From positions 1 through 64,000 of the forward strand of contig NZ_FPCG01000004.1 of NCBI RefSeq assembly GCF_900116905.1: a stretch of 64,000 nucleotides of DNA, read 5' to 3'. The position numbers and the translations under genes were made by a program. Position 1 is the stretch's first letter; each line of letters begins with the position of its first letter. The notes beneath the pieces were generated by a model. It did no database searches, was not told the origin of the DNA, and worked only from the letters and a program-made list of their open reading frames with translations. This stretch comes from Micrococcus terreus (GTDB lineage: Bacteria; Actinomycetota; Actinomycetes; Actinomycetales; Micrococcaceae). Shown here one piece after another: positions 7,388 through 15,768 of the stretch.

Positions 7388-7897
7388 TCAGATCACCTCC
7401 GCCAGCTCCGCGCGCATCTCCACCGCCTGCGTCAGGAGCATGCGCATGACCACCATCAGCACCGCCGCTCCCCCAGCGGCCACGCCTGCCACGCCGAACA
7501 TCAGCACGATCCCCGGTGCCGCGTCTCCGGGTGCCAGGGCGACGCCCGCGGTCAGCAGGCACAGTGTCACCACGGCCATGCACCCGATGATGACGTCCAC
7601 CTCGCGGAACGAGCGGGCCTCGAACACCGTGGACTGCCGCACGCGCGTCAGAAGGCGCCACATGCACACCAGCACCACCTGGGCGGCCAACGTCCCCACG
7701 ACCACCGTGACCGCTCCCACCAGGCTCAGGTCGAGGACGCGCTGGGCGCTCCACATCCCGACCACATCCCGCAGCACCCGCGGGATTACGAACACCTGCG
7801 CCCACAGGACCGCCAGGAACACCACGGCGATCGTCGCCTTGCACCCCAGCACGGAGAGCCTGGCGCTGGTGCCTTGCCTGCCTCGTCGGACATCCAT
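7388..7897 (-). CDS. DUF2975 membrane protein
   Basis: The 169-residue product has four predicted membrane helices (for example ATIAVVFLAVLWAQVFV, VGAVTVVVGTLAAQVVLVCM, VIIGCMAVVTLCLLTAGVAL and IVLMFGVAGVAAGGAAVLMV) with the DUF2975 loop LLTRVRQSTVFEARSFREV between the second and third, where the family has the motif ..G.PF.......L. I chose ATG 7897, which has AGAGG 10 nt upstream; GTG 7915 is the alternative. It is the first gene of a two-gene operon with the XRE regulator. Function is unknown; a sensor or accessory role for the regulator is only an inference. Confidence 0.8.
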   Translation of the reverse strand: MDVRRGRQGTSARLSVLGCKATIAVVFLAVLWAQVFVIPRVLRDVVGMWSAQRVLDLSLVGAVTVVVGTLAAQVVLVCMWRLLTRVRQSTVFEARSFREVDVIIGCMAVVTLCLLTAGVALAPGDAAPGIVLMFGVAGVAAGGAAVLMVVMRMLLTQAVEMRAELAEVI

Positions 7898-7936
7898 CAC
7901 ACATCGACCTCTCACTGGAACCCACCGCTTCTCGAG

Positions 7937-7958
7937 AACAATCTATTGTTTATCGATA
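7937..7958 (-). promoter_or_regulatory. Candidate XRE operator: two adjacent palindromes
   Basis: AACAAT-CT-ATTGTT (7937-7950) is a perfect 6-2-6 inverted repeat and is followed directly by the palindrome TATCGATA (7951-7958). Both are AT-rich against a GC-rich background and lie 40-60 bases upstream of the DUF2975/XRE operon start. This is a plausible autoregulatory site. Confidence 0.45.
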
Positions 7959-8080
7959 CCGATGACCAGTCTTGTCCTCCCCCGGATGTACCACCTCATC
8001 CTCGAGGATGAGGTGACCGGGTGACGATACGGTCCGTTCGGAGGATCCGCGCGGGGCCCGTCCCCGGACAGGATGGAGTC

Positions 8081-8326
8081 ATGCTCGCCGCCGACGCCAC
8101 CACCAGCACCGTTCAGCACAGCGACCTCCAGACCGATCGGACGGCACCCGCGCCCGCAGGCGGCGTCAGCTCTGCCGACCGACTGATGCTCCACATCGTC
8201 GTCGGCCTGGTCCTCGGCGCTGCTTTCGCCGTGGCCCACGAGAACTGGCTGATGATCATCGTGGGTGGCGCGCTCGGCGTGCTCTTCGGCAGCACCGGCA
8301 CCGTCCTGGAGCGCCACAGGGTCTGA
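8081..8326 (+). CDS. Small two-TM membrane protein
   Basis: This 81-residue protein has a polar N-terminal third and two membrane helices (LMLHIVVGLVLGAAFAVAH and WLMIIVGGALGVLFG) ending in a basic tail. No family is recognised. The ATG at 8081 is preceded by GGAG and also by a CAGGAT box six bases upstream; the longer frame from 8021 lacks support. It lies between the XRE operon and the amidohydrolase and seems monocistronic. Confidence 0.6.
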   Translation: MLAADATTSTVQHSDLQTDRTAPAPAGGVSSADRLMLHIVVGLVLGAAFAVAHENWLMIIVGGALGVLFGSTGTVLERHRV

Positions 8327-8488
8327 AGGACACAGGTCACTCCCCTGCCCTGACGCGAGTCACCTGACCGGCCACCCCGTAGTCTGTGCGAGATACGGGA
8401 GTGAACACCGATGCGGCAGGCGGGCCTCCGATCCCTTGCGGGACTCGACGCCACGCTCCGCCTCCCCTGACCAGGATCGGAGCCTCAC

Positions 8489-9970
8489 ATGTGCTCCCAA
8501 ATCACCCCCGTCTTCGACGTCCTCTTCACGAACGGTGTCTTCCACACCCAGGATCCCGAGCGTCCCACCGCTCACGCCGTCGGCGTCCACCAGGGTCGGA
8601 TCGTCAGCCTCGATGAGGATCTGCCGGCCACCGCCTTCCGCGAGGTCCACGACCTGGGAGGCGCCGCCGTCGTGCCGGGCTTCCATGGCGCCCACTGCCA
8701 CCTGACCCATATCGGCCAGGCCAGCATGCAGATCGACCTGCGCCCCAGCGCCGTCTCCTCCATGGAGGAGCTGCTGGCCGCGGTGGATGCGTTCGCCGCA
8801 GACGCGCCGGAAGGCAGCTGGGTGATCGGCCAGGGTTACGACCAGAACCGGCTGGGCGAGCACCCCACCGCCGAGCAGCTGGACGAGGTCAGCCACGGCC
8901 ACCCCGTCTACCTGATCCACAACTCCCGCCACATCGGCGTGGCCAACACGAAGGCCTTCGAGATCGCCGGCTTCCCGGAGCGCCGTGACGTCCCCGTTCC
9001 CGACGGCGGCGCCGTGCCTTCCAGCGAGAGCGGCCAGGCCGAAGGGCTCCTGCAGGAGACGGCCAGGTCCCTGGTGATGGACCACATCCCGGCCAACACC
9101 GCCCAGGACGTGGCGGACATGGTGGCCGCGGGCTCGGAGGAGGTGCTCAAGCTGGGCATCACCTCGATCGTGGAGCCCGGGATCGGCGCGCCGGATCACA
9201 TCGGCATGTCTCGGTTCGACCTGGCCGGGTTCCAGATCGCCCAGGAGCAGGGCCGGCTGGGCGTGCGCGCCACCGTCATGCCCTATCTGACCACGCTGCA
9301 CCGCGTGGGCGAGACCGAGCAGGAAGGCCATCCGCTCTACACGCTGGATCTGGGCCTGCGCTCGGGCATGGGTGATGACCGGCTGCGGATCGGACCCACC
9401 AAGGTCATCTCCGACGGCTCCCTGATCGGGCGCTCGGCCTACATGTGCTGCGACTACCAGGCTGATCTGGACCAGGGGCGGGAGAACAAGGGGCTGTTGC
9501 AGTTCCCCGAGTCCGATCTGCGCGAGCGTCTCATCGGTGCCCACCTGGCGGGCTGGCAGCTGGCCATCCACTCCATCGGCGACGCCGCCCTGGATGTGGT
9601 GATGGACATCATCGAGGAGGCCCAGCAGATCCGACCCCGCCCCGACGCCCGGCACTGCCTGGAACACGTCTCCGTGGTCAGTGCCGACCCGATCCTGAAC
9701 ATCGCCGCACTTGTGAACCGTCAGACCTCCTCCGGCGCAGACTTCGTGCCTGCCGAGCGGATCACCGTGGAGCAGGCCGTGCGTGCCTACACCGTGGGCA
9801 GCGCACGGGCCGTCCACCGGGAAGCGGACCTCGGCACCCTCTCCCCCGGCAAGCTCGCGGACTTCGTGGTGCTCTCGGAGGACCTGTACACGGTCCCCGC
9901 CGAGCAGATCGAGTCGGTGCGCGTCACCGCCACCGTCGTCGGCGGACGACTGGTCGCTGGCAGCCTCTGA
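8489..9970 (+). CDS. Amidohydrolase family protein (YtcJ-like)
   Basis: The 493-residue protein belongs to the amidohydrolase_3 group of the metal-dependent TIM-barrel hydrolases. The N-terminal beta-domain (1-60) leads into the metal motif H69-C-H71 in GFHGAHCHL. Further family features are GSWVIGQGYDQNRLGEHPT, the substrate-loop HNSRHIGVANTKA, DGSLIGRSAYM, IHSIGDAALDVVMD (metal His) and a C-terminal return to the beta-domain with GTLSPGKLADFVVLSEDL. Substrate is unknown for most members. Length is somewhat below the usual 530-560 residues because a stretch before the final catalytic Asp region (about residue 400) looks shortened: HCLEHVSVVS is followed quickly by NRQTSSGADFVP. The enzyme may therefore be altered. 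Confidence 0.85.
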   Translation: MCSQITPVFDVLFTNGVFHTQDPERPTAHAVGVHQGRIVSLDEDLPATAFREVHDLGGAAVVPGFHGAHCHLTHIGQASMQIDLRPSAVSSMEELLAAVDAFAADAPEGSWVIGQGYDQNRLGEHPTAEQLDEVSHGHPVYLIHNSRHIGVANTKAFEIAGFPERRDVPVPDGGAVPSSESGQAEGLLQETARSLVMDHIPANTAQDVADMVAAGSEEVLKLGITSIVEPGIGAPDHIGMSRFDLAGFQIAQEQGRLGVRATVMPYLTTLHRVGETEQEGHPLYTLDLGLRSGMGDDRLRIGPTKVISDGSLIGRSAYMCCDYQADLDQGRENKGLLQFPESDLRERLIGAHLAGWQLAIHSIGDAALDVVMDIIEEAQQIRPRPDARHCLEHVSVVSADPILNIAALVNRQTSSGADFVPAERITVEQAVRAYTVGSARAVHREADLGTLSPGKLADFVVLSEDLYTVPAEQIESVRVTATVVGGRLVAGSL

Positions 9971-10070
9971 ACCACGTCGTCACCGATCCGAGCATCATGC
10001 TGCCGTGAGTCTGCGCGCGATCATGCGGGTGGATGCCGGTCAGACGGCGCCGCTGTGTCACGATGGATCG

Positions 10071-11186
10071 GTGACTTCATCCTGCCCGTCCTCTGCCCAC
10101 CGCAGGAGTGGGCGCAGCGGTGCCGCCCTGCTCACTGTCGCTCTCCTGGCGACCGGCTGCGCCGTGACACCCGAGGACGACTCTTCCTCCCCGCCTTCGG
10201 CCCTCGCCTCTGGTGAGGCGAATGCCTCGGCAACGGCGCCGTCGTCGGGTCGTCCGTCTGCGGCATCCCCGTCCGCGGCCCCGTCCTCGACTGAACCTGC
10301 CGAGCCGCGCACCATGACCCTGAACGTCTCCGGCGACCTGCTCTGGCACTCCCCCCTGTGGGAGGTCGCGGAGATGGATGCCCAGGACACGGGCAACGGT
10401 GAGATGGACTTCCTGCCTCAGCTGGAGGACATTCAGGAGTACATCAGCGCCGCCGATGTGGCCGTCTGCCAAGCGGAGGTGCCGTTCGCGCCCGAGGGAG
10501 GTCCCTACACCAGCTACCCGGACTTCTCCGCTCCGCCGCAGATCGCGGACACCATCGCCGAGCTGGGCTTCGATGTCTGCACCACCGCCTCGAACCACAC
10601 CCTGGACGTGGGGTTCGAGGGACTCGTGCGCACTCTGGACACTCTGGAGGCGGCAGGAGTCGAGGCCACCGGCGCCTACCGCACCCAAGAGGAGGCCGAG
10701 CGCCCGTTCATCCACACCACGGACCAGGGCGTGAAGGTGGCGATCGTCTCCCAGACCATGCCGGACCGCCAGCAGCGGCGCTTCGCGGAGCAGGTCACCG
10801 CCTCCGGTGAGGTGGATGTGATCTTCGGTCAGCACGCGCACTGGGTGCAGCCGGTGGACATCGTCAACGGAGTCTGGGTGGTCTACGGGACCGGCAATAT
10901 GATGGCCCTGCAGGAGTCCGGCCGCCCCGGGACCTACGACGGCGCGATCGTGGAGCTGACGTTCACCGAACAGCCCGAGGGCGGGTTCACCGTCACCGAC
11001 GCCGAATTCGCCCCCACCATGATCCAGGGACTGAGCATGGACCGCACCCAGCGGGCCCGTCTGCACCTGATCCCCGACGCCTGGGACGACCACCCCGAGC
11101 TGGCAGAGCGCTTCGCCGCCTCCGCCCACCGCATCCGCCAGGCCATCCGCGCCCTGGGGGTCGAAGGGCTGCGGGAGCGCGAATGA
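10071..11186 (+). CDS. CapA-family metallophosphatase-like lipoprotein
   Basis: The 371-residue protein is predicted to be exported and lipid-anchored: a basic start, a hydrophobic stretch and the lipobox LLATGC, then a Ser/Ala/Pro-rich linker to about residue 80. The PGA_cap domain follows with MTLNVSGDLLWHSPLW, VAVCQAEVPFAPEGGPY, TASNHTLDVGFEGLVRTL and FGQHAHWVQPV...VVYGTGNMMA. These are the metal and active-site segments of the CapA/calcineurin-like family, known from poly-gamma-glutamate synthesis proteins but widespread with unknown roles. GTG 10071 places the signal sequence at the very start. The stop overlaps the nagA-like start (ATGA), so these genes are co-translated. Confidence 0.85.
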   Translation: MTSSCPSSAHRRSGRSGAALLTVALLATGCAVTPEDDSSSPPSALASGEANASATAPSSGRPSAASPSAAPSSTEPAEPRTMTLNVSGDLLWHSPLWEVAEMDAQDTGNGEMDFLPQLEDIQEYISAADVAVCQAEVPFAPEGGPYTSYPDFSAPPQIADTIAELGFDVCTTASNHTLDVGFEGLVRTLDTLEAAGVEATGAYRTQEEAERPFIHTTDQGVKVAIVSQTMPDRQQRRFAEQVTASGEVDVIFGQHAHWVQPVDIVNGVWVVYGTGNMMALQESGRPGTYDGAIVELTFTEQPEGGFTVTDAEFAPTMIQGLSMDRTQRARLHLIPDAWDDHPELAERFAASAHRIRQAIRALGVEGLRERE

Positions 11187-12172
11187 ATCCGCACCGGTCC
11201 CCAGGCGCGTTCGTGGACATCCACTGCCGTGGCGGGGCCGGGGTCGAGATCAACGGGGAGACGGACCCCACGCCGGCGTTGGAGCTGCACGCGCGGCACG
11301 GGACCGGAGCCCTGGTGGCCTCGCTGGTCAGCGCCCCGATCGACCGCCTGGAGGCCCAGCTCAGTGCGTTGGCGGCCTACCGACGTGCGCGCCCGGACAC
11401 CATCCTGGCCGGAGTGCATCTGGAGGGCCCGTTCCTGGCGGCCAGCCATCGCGGTGCCCACGATCCAGCCCATCTGGTCTCCCCCACTGCCGACCTCGTC
11501 GATCGCCTCCTGGGAGCTGGAGACGGACTGCTCCGTCAGGTCACCCTCGCCCCGGAGCTGCCCGGTGCCCTGCAGGCCATCCGGGACCTGACCGCGGCGG
11601 GGGTGCGCGCCGCCGTCGGGCACACCGGGGCCGACTATGCGCAGGCCCGGGGCGCCTTCGAAGTCGGAGCCACCCTGCTCACCCACGCGTTCAATGCCAT
11701 GCCTGGACTGCATCACCGTGCGCCAGGACCGGTGGCCGCAGCACTGGACACGCCCGAGGTGACGCTGGAGGTGATCGCCGACGGCGTCCACGTCCACGCC
11801 CCGCTGCTCCGGCTGCTCTTCATCGCCGCGCCAGAGCGGATCGCCGTGGTGACGGACGCACTCTCCCCCACCGGATGCACCGGCGGCACCCACCGTCTGG
11901 GCGATCGCACCCTGAGCGTGCTGGAGGGACGGGCGGTGCTCGCGGGCACCGAGATCCTGGCCGGCAGCACCCTGACCATGGACCGAGCGGCGGCGCACCT
12001 GGAGAGCATCGGCATCAGTGCCGCCGCCATCCGGCACGCCACCACCACGGCGCCGGCCCGCGCCCTGGGGCTTCGGCTCCCGGTGGGTGCCGGTACAGTG
12101 ATGGCCGACCCCCAGGGTCAGCAGGATGAAGGAGGCGACCGTGGATCCAAGCAGCACCGTGACGATCGGTGA
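11183..12172 (+). CDS. nagA: N-acetylglucosamine-6-phosphate deacetylase-like protein, N-terminally short
   Basis: The barrel of NagA, which deacetylates GlcNAc-6-P in amino-sugar recycling, is clear: VHLEGPFLAASHRGAHD (metal Glu), AAVGHTGADYAQA and LLTHAFNAMPGLHHR (metal His), VIADGVHVH, and AVVTDALSPTG with the catalytic Asp. Two things are odd. The protein starts directly at the first barrel strand (FVDIHCRGG), lacking the roughly 50-residue N-terminal beta-domain, and there is no room for it upstream because the gene overlaps capA. The first-strand HxH metal pair reads H-C-R, so the second His is absent; some enzymes such as that of E. coli also lack this pair. The last 20 residues overlap aroD. 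Activity is likely but not certain. Confidence 0.8.
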   Translation: MNPHRSPGAFVDIHCRGGAGVEINGETDPTPALELHARHGTGALVASLVSAPIDRLEAQLSALAAYRRARPDTILAGVHLEGPFLAASHRGAHDPAHLVSPTADLVDRLLGAGDGLLRQVTLAPELPGALQAIRDLTAAGVRAAVGHTGADYAQARGAFEVGATLLTHAFNAMPGLHHRAPGPVAAALDTPEVTLEVIADGVHVHAPLLRLLFIAAPERIAVVTDALSPTGCTGGTHRLGDRTLSVLEGRAVLAGTEILAGSTLTMDRAAAHLESIGISAAAIRHATTTAPARALGLRLPVGAGTVMADPQGQQDEGGDRGSKQHRDDR

Positions 12173-12932
12173 GCGCACGCTGGGCTCGGGACACACTGCG
12201 GTGATCGTGCCGCTGACGGGCGCCAGTGAAGACGAGCTGATGCGCCAGGCGCAGGCGGTGGCCGAGCATCCGCTCACCGAGCGGATCGACCTGGTGGAGT
12301 GGCGGGTGGACCTGCTGGACGACCACGCCCAGCGCAGCGCGGATGACCTGACGGCGCTGGCGACGCGTGTGCGTCAGACCGCTGGCGGCATCCCGTTGCT
12401 GGCCACCGTGCGGACGGCGGCGGAGGGTGGTGCGGCAGAGGTCTCGGATCAGCAGTACCTGGACCTGGTGGCCGCACTGAGCGCCTGCGCCGCAGTGGAT
12501 GCGGTAGACGTGGAGCACCGTTGTTCCACTGCCCGGCAGGCCATCCAGACCGCACAGGCCTCCGAGACCACGGTGATCGCCTCCCACCACGACTTCCAGC
12601 GCACCCCGTCAGCCCCACAGATCCTGGGCCACCTGGCCGAGATGGAGGCCACCGGGGCGGACGTGCTGAAGATCGCCGTCATGCCGCACACCCCTCAGGA
12701 CGTCCTGACGCTGCTCGAGTCCACCCTGACGGCTGCCGAACGGATGAGCCGGCCGATCATCACCATGTCCATGGGGGCCCAGGGAACGCCCTCCCGACTC
12801 TGCGGAGGCCTGTTCGGATCCGCCGCCACGTTTGCCTCCATCGGGCAGGTCTCTGCACCGGGACAGCTGCCCGTGGAGACCGTGATCGCCGTCCTGGACG
12901 CCCAGCAGGCCCCCCAGGGGGAAGATCGATGA
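12141..12932 (+). CDS. aroD: 3-dehydroquinate dehydratase, type I
   Basis: The 263-residue enzyme catalyses the third shikimate step by a Schiff-base mechanism. Seen are E53 in LVEWRVD, the dyad His in VIASHHDF (H149/H150), the Schiff-base K177 in VLKIAVMP, and the C-terminal ITMSMGAQGTPSRLCGGLFGS with Arg and Ser contacts. I chose GTG 12141 because AAGGAGG lies 5 nt upstream; the ATG at 12126 would put the ribosome site inside the gene. It overlaps nagA by 32 bases and DUF3054 by 4. Many actinobacteria use the unrelated type II enzyme (AroQ), so a type I enzyme in a nagA-capA run is a local peculiarity; whether AroQ also exists elsewhere cannot be seen here. Confidence 0.93.
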   Translation: MDPSSTVTIGERTLGSGHTAVIVPLTGASEDELMRQAQAVAEHPLTERIDLVEWRVDLLDDHAQRSADDLTALATRVRQTAGGIPLLATVRTAAEGGAAEVSDQQYLDLVAALSACAAVDAVDVEHRCSTARQAIQTAQASETTVIASHHDFQRTPSAPQILGHLAEMEATGADVLKIAVMPHTPQDVLTLLESTLTAAERMSRPIITMSMGAQGTPSRLCGGLFGSAATFASIGQVSAPGQLPVETVIAVLDAQQAPQGEDR

Positions 12933-13339
12933 CCATGAGTCACACCGGCCAGAGAAACCGTTCCACTGCCTGGCCCTGGATCACCCTGGGGATCGACGCC
13001 GTCCTGGTGATCGCGTTCGCCGCACTGGGACGCCGGTCCCATGACTCCAGCCTGGATCTGGCCGGAGTGCTGGGCACCGCCGCACCGTTCCTGATCGCCC
13101 TGCTGGTGGCCGCCGCGGTGACCCGGCACTGGAACACCTGGCATCAGATCTGGCCGGCCGGTGTGCTCAGCTGGATGATCACCGTGCTCGGCGGGCTGCT
13201 GCTGCGCGTGAGCCTGTTCGATCAGACCGCTGCGCTGGCCTTCCAGCTCGTGGCCGCGGGAACCCTGTTGGTGCTGCTGCTGGGCCGCCGCCTGGTCACA
13301 GTGCTGCGGCGCCGCAGCCGGACCGACCGCGCGTCCTAG
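12929..13339 (+). CDS. DUF3054 membrane protein
   Basis: The 136-residue product has four membrane helices (ITLGIDAVLVIAFAALG, GTAAPFLIALLVAAAVT, PAGVLSWMITVLGGLLLRV, AALAFQLVAAGTLLVLLLG) and the DUF3054 hallmarks DAVLVIAFAALGRRSH and W..IWPAGV. The family is confined largely to actinobacteria and archaea and has no known function. Its ATG overlaps the aroD stop (ATGA), making it the last gene of the capA-nagA-aroD run. Confidence 0.85.
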   Translation: MTMSHTGQRNRSTAWPWITLGIDAVLVIAFAALGRRSHDSSLDLAGVLGTAAPFLIALLVAAAVTRHWNTWHQIWPAGVLSWMITVLGGLLLRVSLFDQTAALAFQLVAAGTLLVLLLGRRLVTVLRRRSRTDRAS

Positions 13340-13431
13340 ACTGACCGTGCCTCCCCCGCTGGGAGGCGCCCCTCCCGCTGCGGCGACCAGCCGTCGTCGG
13401 GACCTGTACGTCAAGACCAGGAGGAACCGCC

Positions 13432-13713
13432 ATGGTGACCGCATTCGTGATGATCAAGACCGATCCGACCCGTATCCCCGAATGCGCCACCGAGCTCGCG
13501 GACCTGGAGAACATCACTGCGGTGTACTCCGTGACCGGTGTCTGGGACCTGGTGGCCATGGTGCGCGTGCGCGAGTATGACCAGCTGGCCGACACCATCT
13601 CCGATCGGCTCTCCAAGGTCGAGGGCATCCGAGACACCGAGACCATGCTCGCCTTCCGCGCCTACTCCCAGCACGACCTGGAGGAGGGGTTCGCGCTGGG
13701 ATTCGACTCCTGA
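13432..13713 (+). CDS. Stand-alone Lrp/AsnC ligand-binding (RAM) domain protein
   Basis: This 93-residue protein is only the regulatory alpha-beta (RAM) domain of Lrp/AsnC regulators, without a DNA-binding domain: AFVMIKTDPTRIPECATEL, ENITAVYSVTGVWDLVAMVR and TISDRLSKVEGIRDTETMLAFRAYS. The GVWDLV segment is the usual effector-site strand. Such proteins form oligomers that bind amino acids and may modulate full-length Lrp proteins. AGGAGG lies 7 nt before the ATG. It is followed by a strong terminator and faces trpD. This gene pair with trpD is common in Micrococcaceae-type genomes, by my recollection. Confidence 0.88.
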   Translation: MVTAFVMIKTDPTRIPECATELADLENITAVYSVTGVWDLVAMVRVREYDQLADTISDRLSKVEGIRDTETMLAFRAYSQHDLEEGFALGFDS

Positions 13714-13747
13714 GCGCCGCGCCGACTCCATTGCTCTCCCTGACCAC

Positions 13748-13779
13748 GAAGGCCACCCTGCACGTGCCGGGTGGCCTTC
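13748..13779. terminator. Bidirectional terminator between RAM gene and trpD
   Basis: GAAGGCCACCC (13748-13758) pairs perfectly over 11 bases with GGGTGGCCTTC (13769-13779) around a 10-base loop. The position between converging genes suits both strands. Confidence 0.85.
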
Positions 13780-13797
13780 GGTCTGTGCGGGCTCAGC

Positions 13798-14844
13798 TCA
13801 GGAGCGCGAGACGCGCACCCAGTCCTCCAGGACACGTGCGGCGGCCCCGGAGTCGATGGACTCCTGTGCACGCTCCATGTTCGCGGCGATCCGCTCGAAC
13901 AGGTGCCCCTCGGCCTGGGTGTCCGCGGCCGTCAGACCGGCGGCGGCGTTGAGCAGCACGGCATCACGGACCGGTCCCTTCTCCCCCGCCAGCAGGCTGC
14001 GCACGATGCTCGCGTTGTGGACACCGTCCTGACCGGCCAGGTCCTCCACCGCCGCCAGGGGGATTCCGAAGTCCTGGGGCTGCAGCTGGTGCTCCTGCAC
14101 CGAGCCGTTGCGCACTTCGAAGATCGTGGAGGGTCCCGACGTAGTGATCTTGTCCCGGCCGTCGCTGCCCCGGAACACCAGGCCGCGCATGCCGCGGTCG
14201 GCCAGCACCCCAGCCAGCAGGGGCGCCATGCGCTCACTGGCACAGCCCAGGGCCTGAGCCTTCACACGTGCGGGGTTGGAGAGAGGTCCCAGGTAGTTGA
14301 ACGCAGTGGGCACGCCCAGCTGCTTGCGCGCGGGGGCCACATACTTCATGGACGGATGGTAGCCCTGGGCGAAGAGGAAGGTGATGTGCGCCTCAGTGGC
14401 GCACTGGATGACCTTGTCCACGCTCAGGGAGAGGTCCACGCCCAGAGCTTCGATGACATCGGCCGCACCCGCGGTGGACGAGGCACCGCGGTTGCCGTGC
14501 TTGACCACGGTGGCACCTGCACCCACAGCGACCAGGGAGGACATGGTGGAGATGTTCACAGTGCCCAGGCGGTCACCTCCGGTACCGACGATGTCCAGGG
14601 TCTCTCCGGGGATGTCCAGTGCCACGGCGTGGTCCAGCATGACCTCCGTCAGGCCCAACAGCTCTGCCACGGTCTCCCCCTTGGCAGACAGGGCGATGAG
14701 GAAACCGGCGATCTGGGCATCGGTGGCGGCACCGGCCATGATCTCGCGCATGGCCCACGCCGCCTCGTCCTGAGAGAGGTCCTCCCGCCCGAGCAGGCGT
14801 TGGAAGATGTACGGCCAGGTCAGTTCTGAGGCAGGAGTCTTCAC
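13798..14844 (-). CDS. trpD: Anthranilate phosphoribosyltransferase
   Basis: The 348-residue enzyme joins anthranilate to PRPP in tryptophan synthesis. The signature motifs are present: the helical N-terminal domain ([18 protein letters not shown]), [17 protein letters not shown] for PRPP binding, [14 protein letters not shown], the [22 protein letters not shown] anthranilate region and [11 protein letters not shown]. The GTG at 14844 has no Shine-Dalgarno but TACCAT lies exactly six bases upstream, suggesting a leaderless mRNA. The gene stands apart from other trp genes and is divergent from ctaE, an arrangement known in related actinobacteria. Confidence 0.95.
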   Translation of the reverse strand: MKTPASELTWPYIFQRLLGREDLSQDEAAWAMREIMAGAATDAQIAGFLIALSAKGETVAELLGLTEVMLDHAVALDIPGETLDIVGTGGDRLGTVNISTMSSLVAVGAGATVVKHGNRGASSTAGAADVIEALGVDLSLSVDKVIQCATEAHITFLFAQGYHPSMKYVAPARKQLGVPTAFNYLGPLSNPARVKAQALGCASERMAPLLAGVLADRGMRGLVFRGSDGRDKITTSGPSTIFEVRNGSVQEHQLQPQDFGIPLAAVEDLAGQDGVHNASIVRSLLAGEKGPVRDAVLLNAAAGLTAADTQAEGHLFERIAANMERAQESIDSGAAARVLEDWVRVSRS

Positions 14845-14850
14845 GCCGCC

Positions 14851-14856
14851 ATGGTA
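14851..14856 (-). promoter_or_regulatory. -10 box (TACCAT) of leaderless trpD
   Basis: TACCAT lies six bases before the GTG start, leaving no room for a ribosome site. Transcription would start at or next to the start codon. Confidence 0.55.
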
Positions 14857-15023
14857 GACCCCGCCGGCGGCTATTTCTGCACCGGGTCCGGCTGTGTCGA
14901 GGGGGTCGATTCCTGAGGAAAACCTTGGAAATCCGGGCGAGTTCGGTGAGATGCCCCGAAGGCGGGAATGTCCGAGGCACGCCGACACGTTCGACGCATT
15001 GGTGGCCTGGGGAGTTTTCGGGC

Positions 15024-15029
15024 CATAAT
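15024..15029 (+). promoter_or_regulatory. -10 box (CATAAT) of leaderless ctaE
   Basis: CATAAT is followed by GGGCGG and then GTG 15036. TTGGTG at 14999-15004 is a weak -35 candidate with 19 bases between. The spacing equals that of other leaderless starts in this window. Confidence 0.5.
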
Positions 15030-15035
15030 GGGCGG

Positions 15036-15674
15036 GTGACGACTGCAACCCATACCCTCCCCCAGCATGCCGCGGGGCTCCCGAGCCGCCCGAACATGGT
15101 CTCCATCGGCACCATGGTCTGGCTGGCATCCGAGCTCATGTTCTTCGGCGGCCTTTTCGCCATGTACTTCACCCTGCGCTCCACCTCCCCGGAACTGTGG
15201 GCCGAGAACACGGCGATCCTCAACGTCAACCTCGCGTTGGTGAACACCATCATCCTGGTGCTCTCCTCGGTGACGGCTCAGTTCGGTGTGTTCGCCGCAG
15301 AGCGTCTCCAGCCGCGCCGCACCGGAGGCATCTTCGCCTTCAAGCGCTGGGGCATGGTCGAGTGGTTCATCCTCACCTTCATCATGGGCGCGGTCTTCGT
15401 GGCCGTGCAGTCCTATGAGTACGCGGTGCTCTTCTCCGAGGGCGTGACCGTCGGGGCACACGCCTACGGCTCCGCGTTCTACATCACCACCGGCTTCCAC
15501 GCGATCCACGTGACCGGCGGTCTGATCGCCTTCCTCTTCATCATCGGGCGCGCCTTCCTGGCCAAGCGCTTCGGGCACCACGAGGCCACCTCGGCCATCG
15601 TCGTCTCGTACTACTGGCACTTCGTGGATGTCGTCTGGATCGTGCTGTTCGCGATCGTCTACTTCTTGAAGTAA
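15036..15674 (+). CDS. ctaE: Cytochrome c oxidase subunit III (aa3 type)
   Basis: The 212-residue membrane protein is the third core subunit of the aa3 oxidase, with five helices as in actinobacteria. Motifs include [20 protein letters not shown] with the conserved Glu, a long first loop, [40 protein letters not shown] and [20 protein letters not shown], which is the usual C-terminus. It heads the operon ctaE-qcrC-qcrA-qcrB, encoding most of the bc1-aa3 supercomplex. The remaining oxidase genes ctaCDF lie 8-11 kb away on the other strand. Confidence 0.96.
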   Translation: MTTATHTLPQHAAGLPSRPNMVSIGTMVWLASELMFFGGLFAMYFTLRSTSPELWAENTAILNVNLALVNTIILVLSSVTAQFGVFAAERLQPRRTGGIFAFKRWGMVEWFILTFIMGAVFVAVQSYEYAVLFSEGVTVGAHAYGSAFYITTGFHAIHVTGGLIAFLFIIGRAFLAKRFGHHEATSAIVVSYYWHFVDVVWIVLFAIVYFLK

Positions 15675-15768
15675 CCCGAACGTCACCGGGACGCTCGCAC
15701 CTTGATCAGGCCGACCGGAGACGGAACCGTCACACCAGCTTCGGTCACAACACGTTAGGAACCATCCA

